Shown here in pieces: positions 23,062 through 38,000 of a stretch of 64,000 bases of DNA; position 1 is the stretch's first letter, and every line of letters starts with the position of its first letter. Position numbers and translations under genes: made by a program. The stretch is from Apostichopus japonicus (Eukaryota; Echinodermata; Holothuroidea; Aspidochirotida; Stichopodidae), in assembly GCF_037975245.1 (NCBI RefSeq), contig NC_092578.1:19603821-19667820 (forward strand). Reading direction: 5' to 3'. The notes beneath the pieces were generated by a model. It saw nothing but the letters and a program-made list of their open reading frames with translations. It searched no databases and was not told the origin of the DNA.

Positions 23062-26000
23062 TCAAAGTCTAGCTTGGAGGAGTAAACTTCTCATGATTAT
23101 CAAGCTTCGCGACAGGTTCTGGTAAAAGCTCATCGTGTCTGTGCTTGGACAATTCTTGTATGTTGTGACTGCTACACGATAACTGCAAAGAAAATCACAA
23201 GATGATTATCATCAATAGATCATGGTTGGTACACTCAAACACTCAATTGATAGCAACACAATAGAAACAACAATCAAATGGCAATTAAAACAATAAATCA
23301 AATCATATTTAAGAATTGTGATGTGCATGGTTACCCAGGATACTTATAGATTAGTTCCCCTTCCTGCAATTCAAGGAATAAACTTCTCCTCTAAACACTA
23401 TTTAATGTTTACCTTCTCTATCACGGCTGCTTTAATTCATACTTTGAACAGCAAATGACGAATGTTTCTCACAGCTGGCGTATCTCACAAGGTCAAATGG
23501 CTGTCCATGTGGACAGCAAAAGTAAACATGTATTATGCATGACTCTTTATCAGAATATTTTTGACATTCCACTTAGTGGGTGCATTTTATATCAAAGGAA
23601 ATATGAATTCCATTATCACTTCACCTTGTGCCCACAATTACAAAATTAAAGACAATTAGTAACGACCTCCAACAGTATTATTATCGATATCTGGTACTTT
23701 GACATGATATTAATTTCAAAATAAAATAAAACTGTTAGAAAACTGCTTATCCACTAGAGAGCCTGTGTAATAGAATGTGTAAAAGTAAGTTGGCCTGACA
23801 TTTCGATCCTAGCTAGCCTCTGAAGAAGATCCTGCTAGGATCAAAACGTCAGGCCAACTTACTTTTACACATGATATTCATTTAACAGACAAAACAGCAT
23901 ACAGTATTATCGCTGCAGGAAACTCTAACTGCGCACTGAGGAAAAATATGACTTTCATAAAAAATATCCTGCTATCAGGAACATCCCTACCACCACAAAG
24001 ATACAAGATCAAGACTTACTTGTCATTTTCAATACCGTAGAAGCAGCCATAACCATCGTGGCACATGGCAGAAACAGCTCCATGTATTGGAATGTAACCC
24101 ACCAGGCTAGTGGATAGCTTAAAATTGCCTCCTCCACCACTAAACAATATCAACAAGGGAAAGAAAACAAACCAACTGCTCAGTTACTACAACTCCTGAG
24201 TAATAATACTTAGCTCACCATCTGACAAGAACTTCATATAAAGCAAACAAGAAATGGGTTCTGCCATAATTGTGACTTGAACAATGTTAAATGAATACCC
24301 TGTTTCAACATCTATATTCATATGGTTATTTGAGGGAAACTATTTTTGCCAGATAATCCTGTCATTACTGCTGAGAGTAGATCACATTACAACTTCTGTT
24401 ATTTCTACACCACGGCACACATCACAAAGCTAAACTTTCATTACTGCTGAGAGTGGATCATAGTACAACTTCTGTTATGTCTACACCACGGCACACATCA
24501 CAAAGCTTAACTTTCATTACTGCTGAGAGTGGATCACGGTACAACTTCTGTTATGTCTACACCACGGCACACATCACAAAGCTAAACTTTCATTACTGCT
24601 GAGAGTGGATCATGGTACAACTTCTGTTATTTCTACACCACAGCACACATCACAAAGCTAAACCTTTCATTACTGCTGAGAGTGGATCACAGTACAACTT
24701 CTGTTATGTCTACACCACGGCACACATCACAAAGCTAAACTTTCATTACTGCTGAGAGTGGATCATGGTACAACTTCTGTTATTTCTACACCACAGCACA
24801 CATCACAAAGCTAAACCTTTCATTACTGCTGAGAGTGGATCACAGTACAACTTCTGTTATGTCTACACCACGGCACACATCACAAAGCTAAACCTTTCAT
24901 TACTGCTGAGAGTGGATCACAGTACAACTTCTGTTATGTCTACACCACGGCACACATCCCTTAGCTAAACCTTTCATTACTGCTGAGAGTGGACCACAGT
25001 ACAACTTCTGTTATGTCTACACCACGGCACACATCCCTTAGCTAAACCTTTCATTACTGCTGAGAGTGAATCGCAGTACAACTTCTGTTATGTCTACACC
25101 ACGGCACACATCCCTTAGCTAAACCTTTCATTACTGCTGAGAGTGGACCACAGTACAACTTCTGTTATGTCTACACCACGGCACACATCCCTTAGCTAAA
25201 CCTTTCATTACTGCTGAGAGTGAATCACAGTACAACTTCTGTTATGTCTACACCACGGCACACATCCCTTAGCTAAACCTTTCATTACTGCTGAGAGTGA
25301 ATCGCAGTACAACTTCTGTTATGTCTACACCACGGCACACATCCCTTAGCTAAACCTTTCATTACTGCTGAGAGTGAATCGCAGTACAACTTCTGTTATG
25401 TCTACACCACGGCACACATCCCTTAGCTACTGTAAACCTTTCATTACTGCTGAGAGTGAATCGCAGTACAACTTCTGTTATGTCTACACCACGGCACACA
25501 TCCCTTAGCTAAACCTTTCATTACTGCTGAGAGTGGATCACGGTACAACATCTGTTATGTCTACACCACGGCACACATCACAAAGCTAAACCTTTCATTA
25601 CTGCTGAGAGTAGATCACAGTACAACTTCTGTTATGTCTACACCACGGCACACATCCCTTAGCTACTGTAAACCTTTCATTACTGCTGAGAGTGAATCGC
25701 AGTACAACTTCTGTTATGTCTACACCACGGCACACATCCCTTAGCTAAACCTTTCATTACTGCTGAGAGTGAATCGCAGTACAACTTCTGTTATGTCTAC
25801 ACCACGGCACACATCCCTTAGCTAAACCTTTCATTACTGCTGAGAGTGAATCGCAGTACAACTTCTGTTATGTCTACACCACGGCACACATCCCTTAGCT
25901 AAACCTTTCATTACTGCTGAGAGTAGATCACAGTACAACTTCTGTTATGTCTACACCACGGCACACATCCCTTAGCTAAACCTTTCATTACTGCTGAGAG

Positions 26001-29000
26001 TGAATCGCAGTACAACTTCTGTTATGTCTACACCACGGCACACATCCCTTAGCTAAACCTTTCATTACTGCTGAGAGTGAATCGCAGTACAACTTCTGTT
26101 ATGTCTACACCACGGCACACATCCCTTAGCTAAACCTTTCATTACTGCTGAGAGTGAATCGCAGTACAACTTCTGTTATGTCTACACCACGGCACACATC
26201 CCTTAGCTAAACCTTTCATTACTGCTGAGAGTGAATCGCAGTACAACTTCTGTCTACACCACGGCACACATCCCTTAGCTAAACCTTTCATTACTGCTGA
26301 GAGTGAATCGCAGTACAACTTCTGTTATGTCTACACCACGGCACACATCCCTTAGCTAAACCTTTCATTACTGCTGAGAGTGAATCGCAGTACAACTTCA
26401 GTTATGTCTACACCACGGCACACATCCCTTAGCTAAACCTTTCATTACTGCTGAGAGTGAATCGCAGTACAACTTCTGTTATGTCTACACCACGGCACAC
26501 ATCCCTAAGCTAAACCTTTCATTACTGCTGAGAGTGAATCGCAGTACAACTTCTGTTATGTCTACACCACGGCACACATCCCTTAGCTAAACCTTTCATT
26601 ACTGCTGAGAGTGGATCACAGTACAACTTCTGTTATGTCTACACCACGGCACACATCCCTAAGCTAAACCTTTCATTACTGCTGAGAGTGGATCACAGTA
26701 CAACTTCTGTTATGTCTACACCACGGCACACATCCCTAAGCTAAACCTTTCATTACTGCTGAGAGTAGATCACAGTACAACTTCTGTTATGTCTACACCA
26801 CGGCACACATCCCTTAGCTAAACCTTTCATTACTGCTGAGAGTGGATCACGGTACAACATCTGTTATGTCTACACCACGGCACACATCACAAAGCTAAAC
26901 CTTTCATTACTGCTGAGAGTGAATCGCAGTACAACTTCTGTTATGTCTACACCACGGCACACATCCCTTAGCTAAACCTTTCATTACTGCTGAGAGTGGA
27001 CCACAGTACAACTTCTGTTATGTCTACACCACGGCACACATCCCTTAGCTAAACCTTTCATTACTGCTGAGAGTAGATCACAGTACAACTTCTGTTATGT
27101 CTACACCACGGCACACATCCCTTAGCTAAACCTTTCATTACTGCTGAGAGTGGACCACAGTACAACTTCTGTTATGTCTACACCACGGCACACATCCCTT
27201 AGCTAAACCTTTCATTACTGCTGAGAGTGAATCGCAGTACAACTTCTGTTATGTCTACACCACGGCACACATCCCTTAGCTAAACCTTTCATTACTGCTG
27301 AGAGTGGACCACAGTACAACTTCTGTTATGTCTACACCACGGCACACATCCCTTAGCTAAACCTTTCATTACTGCTGAGAGTGAATCGCAGTACAACTTC
27401 TGTTATGTCTACACCACGGCACACATCCCTTAGCTAAACCTTTCATTACTGCTGAGAGTGAATCGCAGTACAACTTCTGTTATGTCTACACCACGGCACA
27501 CATCCCTTAGCTAAACCTTTCATTACTGCTGAGAGTGAATCGCAGTACAACTTCTGTTATGTCTACACCACGGCACACATCCCTTAGCTAAACCTTTCAT
27601 TACTGCTGAGAGTGAATCGCAGTACAACTTCTGTTATGTCTACACCACGGCACACATCCCTAAGCTAAACCTTTCATTACTGCTGAGAGTGAATCGCAGT
27701 ACAACTTCTGTTATGTCTACACCACGGCACACATCCCTAAGCTAAACCTTTCATTACTGCTGAGAGTGAATCGCAGTACAACTTCTGTTATGTCTACACC
27801 ACGGCACACATCCCTTAGCTAAACCTTTCATTACTGCTGAGAGTGAATCGCAGTACAACTTCTGTTATGTCTACACCACGGCACACATCCCTTAGCTAAA
27901 CCTTTCATTACTGCTGAGAGTGAATCGCAGTACAACTTCTGTTATGTCTACACCACGGCACACATCCCTTAGCTAAACCTTTCATTACTGCTGAGAGTAG
28001 ATCACAGTACAACTTCTGTTATGTCTACACCACGGCACACATCCCTTAGCTAAACCTTTCATTACTGCTGAGAGTGAATCGCAGTACAACTTCTGTTATG
28101 TCTACACCACGGCACACATCACAAAGCTAAACCTTTCATTACTGCTGAGAGTGGATCACGGTACAACATCTGTTATGTCTACACCACGGCACACATCCCT
28201 TAGCTAAACCTTTCATTACTGCTGAGAGTGAATCGCAGTACAACTTCTGTTATGTCTACACCACGGCACACATCCCTAAGCTAAACCTTTCATTACTGCT
28301 GAGAGTGAATCGCAGTACAACTTCTGTTATGTCTACACCACGGCACACATCCCTAAGCTAAACCTTTCATTACTGCTGAGAGTGAATCGCAGTACAACTT
28401 CTGTTATGTCTACACCACGGCACACATCCCTTAGCTAAACCTTTCATTACTGCTGAGAGTGAATCGCAGTACAACTTCTGTTATGTCTACACCACGGCAC
28501 ACATCCCTTAGCTAAACCTTTCATTACTGCTGAGAGTGAATCGCAGTACAACTTCTGTTATGTCTACACCACGGCACACATCCCTTAGCTAAACCTTTCA
28601 TTACTGCTGAGAGTGAATCGCAGTACAACTTCTGTTATGTCTACACCACGGCACACATCCCTTAGCTAAACCTTTCATTACTGCTGAGAGTGAATCGCAG
28701 TACAACTTCTGTTATGTCTACACCACGGCACACATCCCTTAGCTAAACCTTTCATTACTGCTGAGAGTGAATCGCAGTACAACTTCTGTTATGTCTACAC
28801 CACGGCACACATCCCTTAGCTAAACCTTTCATTACTGCTGAGAGTGAATCGCAGTACAACTTCTGTTATGTCTACACCACGGCACACATCCCTTAGCTAA
28901 ACCTTTCATTACTGCTGAGAGTGAATCGCAGTACAACTTCTGTTATGTCTACACCACGGCACACATCCCTTAGCTAAACCTTTCATTACTGCTGAGAGTG

Positions 29001-32000
29001 AATCGCAGTACAACTTCTGTTATGTCTACACCACGGCACACATCCCTTAGCTAAACCTTTCATTACTGCTGAGAGTGAATCGCAGTACAACTTCTGTTAT
29101 GTCTACACCACGGCACACATCCCTTAGCTAAACCTTTCATTACTGCTGAGAGTGAATCGCAGTACAACTTCTGTTATGTCTACACCACGGCACACATCCC
29201 TTAGCTAAACCTTTCATTACTGCTGAGAGTGAATCGCAGTACAACTTCTGTTATGTCTACACCACGGCACACATCCCTTAGCTAAACCTTTCATTACTGC
29301 TGAGAGTGAATCGCAGTACAACTTCTGTTATGTCTACACCACGGCACACATCCCTTAGCTAAACCTTTCATTACTGCTGAGAGTGAATCGCAGTACAACT
29401 TCTGTTATGTCTACACCACGGCACACATCCCTTAGCTAAACCTTTCATTACTGCTGAGAGTGAATCGCAGTACAACTTCTGTTATGTCTACACCACGGCA
29501 CACATCCCTTAGCTAAACCTTTCATTACTGCTGAGAGTGAATCGCAGTACAACTTCTGTTATGTCTACACCACGGCACACATCACAAAGCTAAACCTTTC
29601 ATTACTGCTGAGAGTGAATCGCAGTACAACTTCTGTTATGTCTACACCACGGCACACATCCCTTAGCTAAACCTTTCATTACTGCTGAGAGTGAATCGCA
29701 GTACAACTTCTGTTATGTCTACACCACGGCACACATCCCTTAGCTAAACCTTTCATTACTGCTGAGAGTGAATCGCAGTACAACTTCTGTTATGTCTACA
29801 CCACGGCACACATCCCTTAGCTAAACCTTTCATTACTGCTGAGAGTGAATCGCAGTACAACTTCTGTTATGTCTACACCACGGCACACATCCCTTAGCTA
29901 AACCTTTCAAGTACTAATCTTGTTGTTGGCTTGTCTCGGAAACTTAAAAGCTTTTACTGGTATCATTCACATTACAAGTCTGGTGCACTACCATTAACTT
30001 TTATGTTACCATGTGCATTTTAATTTCTTGCTCTGTATGGTAAAGTACAGTTCACTCAGATGATGAGGAAATCAACATAAAATGTAGCTTAATTGCAGGT
30101 TTACCATGAATGCTTCAAACCTCTTAGCATGGATAATAAGCTTGAGGTTCTGTTGTTAGCTTCGCACAAAGTTATCATAGAAAAAAAGTTCTTAGTATTT
30201 GCTAACTGGGGTGCTGAAAGAAGGTGCAGTATGGGGAGAGCGATATGGGGGAGGTAGGCACAAAGTTTGAAGGGCAGTGACACATGTGACTTTGAGGGGA
30301 CATTCCAAAACGTTAACTCAAAACTTTAAAAAAATACAAAGGCCATACATACCACATTCCAGTTTCTTATTTTTTTTTTTCCGACCAGATTCATACAGGG
30401 GTGGAGGGTGGGAGGGGTGTGGAAGGAGCACGTTTAAATGATCAAATGAATTCTCTTTTCACCTCTTTGTGTAGCTTGGATGGGTAAATATAGCTGGTAG
30501 TTCTTCTCCCGATTCCAAAGCTAGAATGTATAAGCCTAGTAGATGTCTGTCAATGCCTCTTCCTTCTCTAGCTTCCTCCATTAGATACAGGTATTTACCA
30601 TGAGCTTCTTTCATTAACGAGTACCGTTCACTTTTCTGTATTTTTTGGAAAGATATTAAACAAATTTAAACACAAGGGTGACCATATGTAAGTCAACATG
30701 AAGTGTGCTAGGTTGTCCTTCACAAAAGTCAACAGTAATGTAACTTTGCACAGCTAGCTTGATTAAATCATGACACTGTAACATTGTATATGTTAGAGAA
30801 AGAGTGAGACTGGGTTCACACACCACTGTAAAAAGGTTGCCAGACCCTAAGAACAGGCATAGCTAAAATTCAGCATAAACAAGAAGATTTTGGTTATAGT
30901 ATTATATAAGTTAGTACATAGTAGCTGATATTTCTACTGTCCACTAACAAACTGAATAAGAGTCTTAGAGAGCAAATATCTGGATTTACTTTCTTGTCAA
31001 GACGATCTGTAACTAATCTATTTTGTCGATCAATATCTTCACTGATGAAAAACCATGACACTACTCTCAATGTCTCTTTCTTACATAGATATGATGCAGA
31101 AACTTACAGTTTTGCTGCTATCTAGCATTGCCTTACACCAATCAACGACCTCTTGTGAAGTCCCTCTCACTGTCTCTGTGCGACCATGATAGAACTGTCT
31201 TGTGGTGGCTGTTTCATAGCAAGGAACACATCTGTTGGGTCATATAAAGCGGATGAAGAATATATATGCAGGTATCATAACTAATTCACAATGCTAAGAG
31301 CACAAACATATTTTTAAAGTATATAGGTAGTGAAGATCTCTCTGTTTGCTTATGGGTTTAGTTTTAATCTTGAACTGCAAGACTTCATCAATATCTTGCT
31401 CAGATTCTGCCAGAATTTCATAAGGAGTCAAAGAAAGGAGAAATGTCCGTAACATCATGCATGCCTTAACGTTTCATAATCTGTTAGCCTTGTAAATTGG
31501 TGAAATAATTCATGAAAAGTGTCTCCAAGAACCACAATGATGTTTCCTTGTTTCAATATAGCAATTGTAACCATTTTGTAGTTAAGGGGTTCTAGATTGA
31601 ATAGTCTTTGATGAGAGCTTCCATTTTATGCAGACATTATTTAGCCCACATCAAAACTTCCCATATTTGCTATTACAGCATGTCATCAAGACTGAAAGAT
31701 GATATGGAGACAATTTTTGCTTTCCTTTGATGAAGTATTTTACAAAAGTGTTTATCAATTTAAACACAACAAAGGCAGCGTATAAAAGACGTTATCTATT
31801 TGAATGACTCAGAAGATTGAGATAAACTTACGTTTTGTACATGGTGTAGTATGTTAACTGTATCGCTAACTGGAAAAATGCATCTGGATGGAACTTCTGG
31901 CTCTTGACAAACTTCTTACCATATCCACCTATGTCACTGCAAATTATGTCAATGTTACTTGCCTGAGGAGGATCGAGAAGGGACAGATATTACAGCAGAG

Positions 32001-35000
32001 TTTTCGAGAAGCGAGAATCATTACAGTGTAGTTTGTCCAGAAGCTAGATATGTTACAGCGTAGTTTGTCAAGAAGTGAGATATGTTACAGCATAGTTTGT
32101 CGAGAAGCGAGATATATTGTCAATCTTATTTGCCAATGAAATATAAGAAACATAACTATCCCTGCAAATTTCATCAATTGATCTTTCAAGTGTTACTCTC
32201 CAGTACATGTAGTCTTAATTTGCAAGATATTAACCTGAACCCTTTATGGGTTATTTGTAACTACTTTGAGATGTAAACAAATGAACTTACTAGTCGTTCG
32301 TACGTCTGAGTGGCATGTTCCATAGCCACGTTGACCTGTTCATCCGTGATAAATAGTAACTCTTCTGGGTCATACTGGGTCACTAGTTTACTGTTGTTTC
32401 CCTGCGGTAAACAAGCAATGGCAGCATCCATGAAGAAAACTTGCTGTTTTTACTATCTAATATATTGTGCAGTATATTATACATATTTTGTTTTGATTAG
32501 TTTAATATTAATGTTTATCTGCTCCAAATCATTGTTTGAATTCAAAACAAAAATGTTCAAAGAAAACATAATAATGTTGTTTTATTTTATTACAAACTTT
32601 ATACAACAAACTGTTAACTTCATATCCAAAAGAGGCAATCAGTGAGGTAAAAGATATCATATAAGAATTATTATTATGATGACTGCAATTATTTTATCTC
32701 AAACAATATCCAATCATCAAGGATGATGATGCCTTGCTAAGAGGATGGGATTGTTTTCTTTCAATATCATTCTTTTGTACTTTATGGAAACTTTTCCTGC
32801 ATGAATATAAACATGATAAGCATGTTATCTTCTTTCTTGCCTTTGGTCACTCAAATAGACAGCCACTTACTTTGAATATTCACTGATGTCAAATCATTTT
32901 GTAAGCAAACACTTTCAACACCAATGACATTGAAATGAAAGAAACCTCAGGGGAATTTAAAGCTGCTAAATGCAGGGCAAGGAGAAATGAATGTTGTAAT
33001 ATTAAATTGTTAATATTTTAACATTACATGGAACAGATGAACACTCTCACAGCACACATTTTGACAACTACAGTTTTCACTCACCGGAAATCTGGTCTCA
33101 AGAGACTTGATTTGCATATGGCACCAATATGAATACATGGCTACAACAATACCATCTAGTGGCCCATGCTACAAAACAGAAATAAGAAAAGTGTAGCATT
33201 AGCAACTAGGATATGAAATTGTCTTTAACACTCCATTTTTAATACATTCTTGTTAAATTAGTGACATTCTCCTCATGTCTTATAATTTAATATTGCTGCG
33301 ATTTTTGATCCGATAATATATGCAAAAGTTACCAGCCAACTTTACTTTTAAATAATCTTGAAGATGTTCTCATGAGGTTTGCAATCAGTGCCAGATAATA
33401 TAGCAATTTAATTGGTATAATTACAGCCACGCCCTCTTCACTGCTCACATGGATTTGCAAGAAAGGATCAATAGAACAGAAATGTAGTATGCAATACTTC
33501 AGAGAGCTTTGTTCATTAACCGGAACTAATTAGAATTTAGAGAACTCACAAAAGGAAACACTTTTAACATTAAACAAGTTTGGCAGATAGAGGTCCAGCT
33601 GGCTACATCTGGCATTCTTAAGGTTCAGCCAACTGTGATATTTAATTTAGACTTACATCTCCAGTTGAGCCAAAGGTTCCATTCTGGAAACATATGACGT
33701 TGTAAGATTTATCGTACCATCGGTCACGTGCGTTAGGACCTACCATGCTCTGCCACATGAGCTGAAGAAGAAAGGTAAAAGATGTTGTAGTCCCTTCTCA
33801 TCCAATTGCAACTTTTCAAATATCAGGATCCAAGCTCTGTTAACATTGGTTAGAATTAAAAGCCTAAATGCATGATAAGAAAGATTTATAAATGTTTACC
33901 CTTATTTAGTTATGTCATTGTACATAAGAAATAAAACAAATCTTTGAGGGCCAAAAGATCTACAGTAGGAGGCAAGAAACTTACAAGATTACCAAAGCTA
34001 CTTACTTACTCTGCAAAAATAAGCACACACCATTTCAATATCCCACACTGTTGTGATTTGGAGAACCTCATTCTTATTCCTTCAATCAGTTGCAATTCTT
34101 ATTTTTCTTAATAGTTTGAATTCTTATTTTCCTATTATATTAATATGTGCAATTCATAGTTTGGTATCCTTTTAGTGTATTTTCATGTATACTATTTGTA
34201 TTATTCTTATTCCATCTTATCATTGTATTGTCTTATTGCGAGCATTTAATTGCCCATTTTTGGTGCTTATTAAAGTTTATTTGAATTGAATTTGAACTGA
34301 ATTGAAAATGGTACCAGCAGATTTTCAAAATTAAATTAAAATGTTGTGCTAAAAGAAGATAAAGCAAGACTTAGATTGTACCTCTGAGATGTTGGTAGGA
34401 TTTTCTGTATCCAGACATGCCACGAAAACAGCATTGTTGATGATATCAAAGTTTCTTCCATTGGCAGGATCCACTGAGTGCATGTATTTGTAAGTCTGTA
34501 AATGTAAAAATATTTAGGTTTAATGAAAGAACAAACGTGCAATTTAAAAAATGTACTAACCAGCTTTATACAACACCTAATTGTATTCTGGTAATTTGAT
34601 TGGTCAATTGCTCGTTGATTGCATGCAAAATCCGCTCTATTCCACTCTATGAAATAGAACCATGGGTTATACTTTTTTTGGTAGCACTTTTTTCGATGGT
34701 AAGAGAGCAGAGAAACCTGTCTGTTCAAAACAATCTGCTGCATGAGTGCATTTTACCCATCTTAATATAATATGTTGTATAAAACAAATAATGAATGGTT
34801 TCCATTCGTGCGATAGTGCAAATATTTCATTCGTTGAAAGATGTTCCATAGAATACAACACATGGAATGTTCCATTCAACTCGGCTGCGCCTCGTTGAAT
34901 GGAACATTCCATCTTTCAACTCATGCAGTAGCACAATGTTAGCAAGGCAGTCTACCAAGGAATGATTTTACCAACAATAAATGCTTCTCATTGATTCACT

Positions 35001-38000
35001 TGATAGTTCCCCTTCAAACAGACAGACTAACAGACAGACAGACTAATATCATCAAATATCCAAACTGAAAGTTTTATGACCCGTTAATCATGCATATTTG
35101 GCATTTCAAAACAGTTTTACAATATCTGTTACAAGACACATTTACTATACCGTTGGATTTGTGCATTGTTAGTTTGAGAACTAAACAGAGAGAACCAATA
35201 AACAGCTGACCTTTGATCTGAGACCTGGTTATTAATCTAGTTCATAAGTAGATAAGAAAGTCGGGTAAACAAGTTACCTTGCTCCAAGATATTCTGTCAT
35301 CTGCTGTTAGTATTCCAATCCCTTGTCCAGGGCTCACAGATTTCTCTTTGATAAGGGTTAATCGTCTGAGAAAATAAAAAAAAGTTTAAAACAACTTTAA
35401 ATTAGTTAACTTTAGTTTAAATTAATTTTTAACTTTAAATTAGTATTTGCCAAGTTTTTTGGGTGATACAGTATATGGTGGTAAATGGAGAGAGCACACA
35501 TGAATGATTACATTAAAAGTATTTTTTTAGCTTTTATAAGGACTACACTCAAGGTAAGATAATACTTGGCAACATTATTAATGTTGATGTCTTAGAGCAT
35601 GACATTAACATAGCATTATTCTGTTGATATACAGTAGCATTGACTTTGAATTTTTCTGTTGACATAGCGTTATCCTTTTGACATAGCGTTGATATAGCGT
35701 TATATATTCAGTTTTGGCAGAATGGTATCGGAATAAGCCAGTTACAAGTTGATCACTTTTGTCGTAATTTTTTCAGGCAAGCAGCTAAACACATTTCAGT
35801 TTTGTAAGAAACACTATATATATTCTAGCATATTTTAGAGTATTCTGGAACAGTAGAAACTACTGTCATGTGACTGTAGAATAGATATAATCCACTGCTT
35901 CTTTGTTTGATCGGGTGTAACTATCAGCACAAAAGAGAAAAGATATCTATATTTAATAATATCGGTTGAATAAATTCTGTAAAAACTTAGACCAGATCTT
36001 AAAACCATTTACAGATCAGTATTGTCAACTGTCTTCAGATTAACAAGATTTGGAGATTTTTAAGAGTACTCTTAAGTCTATGTGGCCAGGGAGTTCTTAT
36101 ACCACATCATTCCATTATCCTGATAGTTTATAAATGTACAGGATTTTACTATAAGTGTTATAATAGGATCCTACTAAAATAATATACTGATAAATATTGA
36201 ATTCTTTACCTTAGTATTTCCAGTGTCCCAACCCTCTCTCCATCTTCATCGAAGAGCTTGTCCATTTTGAATATGTGACCGTTACACATTACAATGATGT
36301 AATCTGGACAGGGTCCTTCATCCTCTACAGGAAAATGAAAATGATTTATACTCCCTAGAATGATTTATACTTCCTAGAATGATTTATATTCCCTAGAATG
36401 ATTTATACTCTCTAGAATGATTTATACTCCTTAGAATGATTTATACTCCCTAGAATGATTTATACTCCCTAGAATGATTTATACTTCCTAGAATGATTTA
36501 TACTTCCTAGAATGATTTATACTTCCTAGAATGATTTATATTCCCTAGAATGATTTATACTCTCTAGAATGATTTATACTCCTTAGAATGATTTATACTC
36601 CCTAGAATGATTTATACTCCCTAGAATGATTTATACTCCCTAGAATGATTTATACTCCTTAGAATGATTTATACTCCCTAGAATGATTTATACTTCCTAG
36701 AATGATTTATACTCCCTAGAATGATTTATACTTCCTAGAATGATTTATACTCCCTAGAATGATTTACACTCTCTAGAAACTCCATGTAAATCTGGTTCAT
36801 TTTGTCTCACTGCTTTTATCTGGCCTTTCTAGTATTTACTGCAGTAAAACATCTTTCAAGAGCTTACCAGTTTTAAAATTTCTCACAAATTGGTCGGTGG
36901 ATTCCCCTGGTATCCTGGATGTACAAAAGAGAGACCTGATTTGATTCATAGCAAACACTTGATCCCCAGAAGAACTCTTCATGACCGGTAACTTCTGCCT
37001 GAGATGAAAATGAATCCGAAAAGAAAGAAAGAAGGGCTACATGAGGTACAAGATACATAAACAAAATATCATTTGTATTAAGGTATGAAACCAACTTTGT
37101 TCTTTAAATTTTATGATTTGATAAAACGATGTTACTTTAGCTTTAACATATGATTCATTAATGGCAGAAAGCAATGACTAACTTCTGGTTCTTAACAATT
37201 TTGGTTAAGAAATTGTAACCATTCAAACTACGCAAATTAGCGACAAAGTTGACCTCCCTAAGATAAAAGATCCTGCTCAGATATGTCATATTTTCTTCCG
37301 CTTACCAGGAAGGCTCATAATTAACTTATTCTTTGGTTCACAGATTTGAAGAATAAAATATTTCCCTTTACTTCTACCTAATAAAAAGCAAAGTTTTAAA
37401 ACTATTACCTTCTAGCATCTTGAAAGTAGCCAAGTGCAATCCACAAAAACACTGATGTCCTTTCAAGTTGCGTTCCTTGCCAGGGGGGCCAAATATCTTT
37501 GATGGCAAACAGAGGACCAACCATATTACCGACTGCAGCCAGTGGTCCACGAGATTGCAGGTATGCATACTCCTCCCACCATTTCTCCACCTGAGAGCAA
37601 TTTAAGAAAAACAGAAAACTAAAGTGATTGTTACAAAATATCGCTCTATTAAAGTATTTAGTTAAAAAGTACCAAGAAGTAGAAGGCGCGGGGGGCGGGG
37701 GAGGGGGATGTCAAATCAAGAATAAAAGTGAAAGCAGGCTTACATTAATTTTTTTGGAAACTTTGACCTAGTCCAATCTGTGGTTGTCCAAGACTTATCT
37801 CCAGCATCTCTATGCATTATTATGCTAATTTAACTAAAGTAAAGCAGTAGGCTGAATGAATTCTTTTATGCAGTACATAATACATCCTCAACAAACTGTT
37901 GTCTAATCATAATTCTTTGCTCACCCAGTTTTTCTCTCTCTTTGACTTTTCCAGAAGTCTCTGGTGAAGTTTTTGTCCAATGCCTCGTCCAAATTCGTCA

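Noticed and set aside
23815-23855. Second hammerhead-like core (CTGAAGA...stem...AAAAC)
   Set aside because: There is an extra A between the core and stem II, GAAA is replaced by CAAAA in this copy, and the pairing is explained by the element's long hairpin.
24765-24968. Open frame within the 77-bp array (67 codons)
   Set aside because: It covers fewer than three units of a repeat whose length is not a multiple of three, and it has stops in other phases and no homology.
24361-29908. CRISPR-like array
   Set aside because: The whole 77-bp unit repeats without unique spacers, there are no cas genes, and it lies in an animal gene intron. It is a tandem repeat.
34336-34743. Open frame of 135 codons, - strand
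   Set aside because: It overlaps a real CROT exon (34382-34495) in another frame and extends into introns on both sides.
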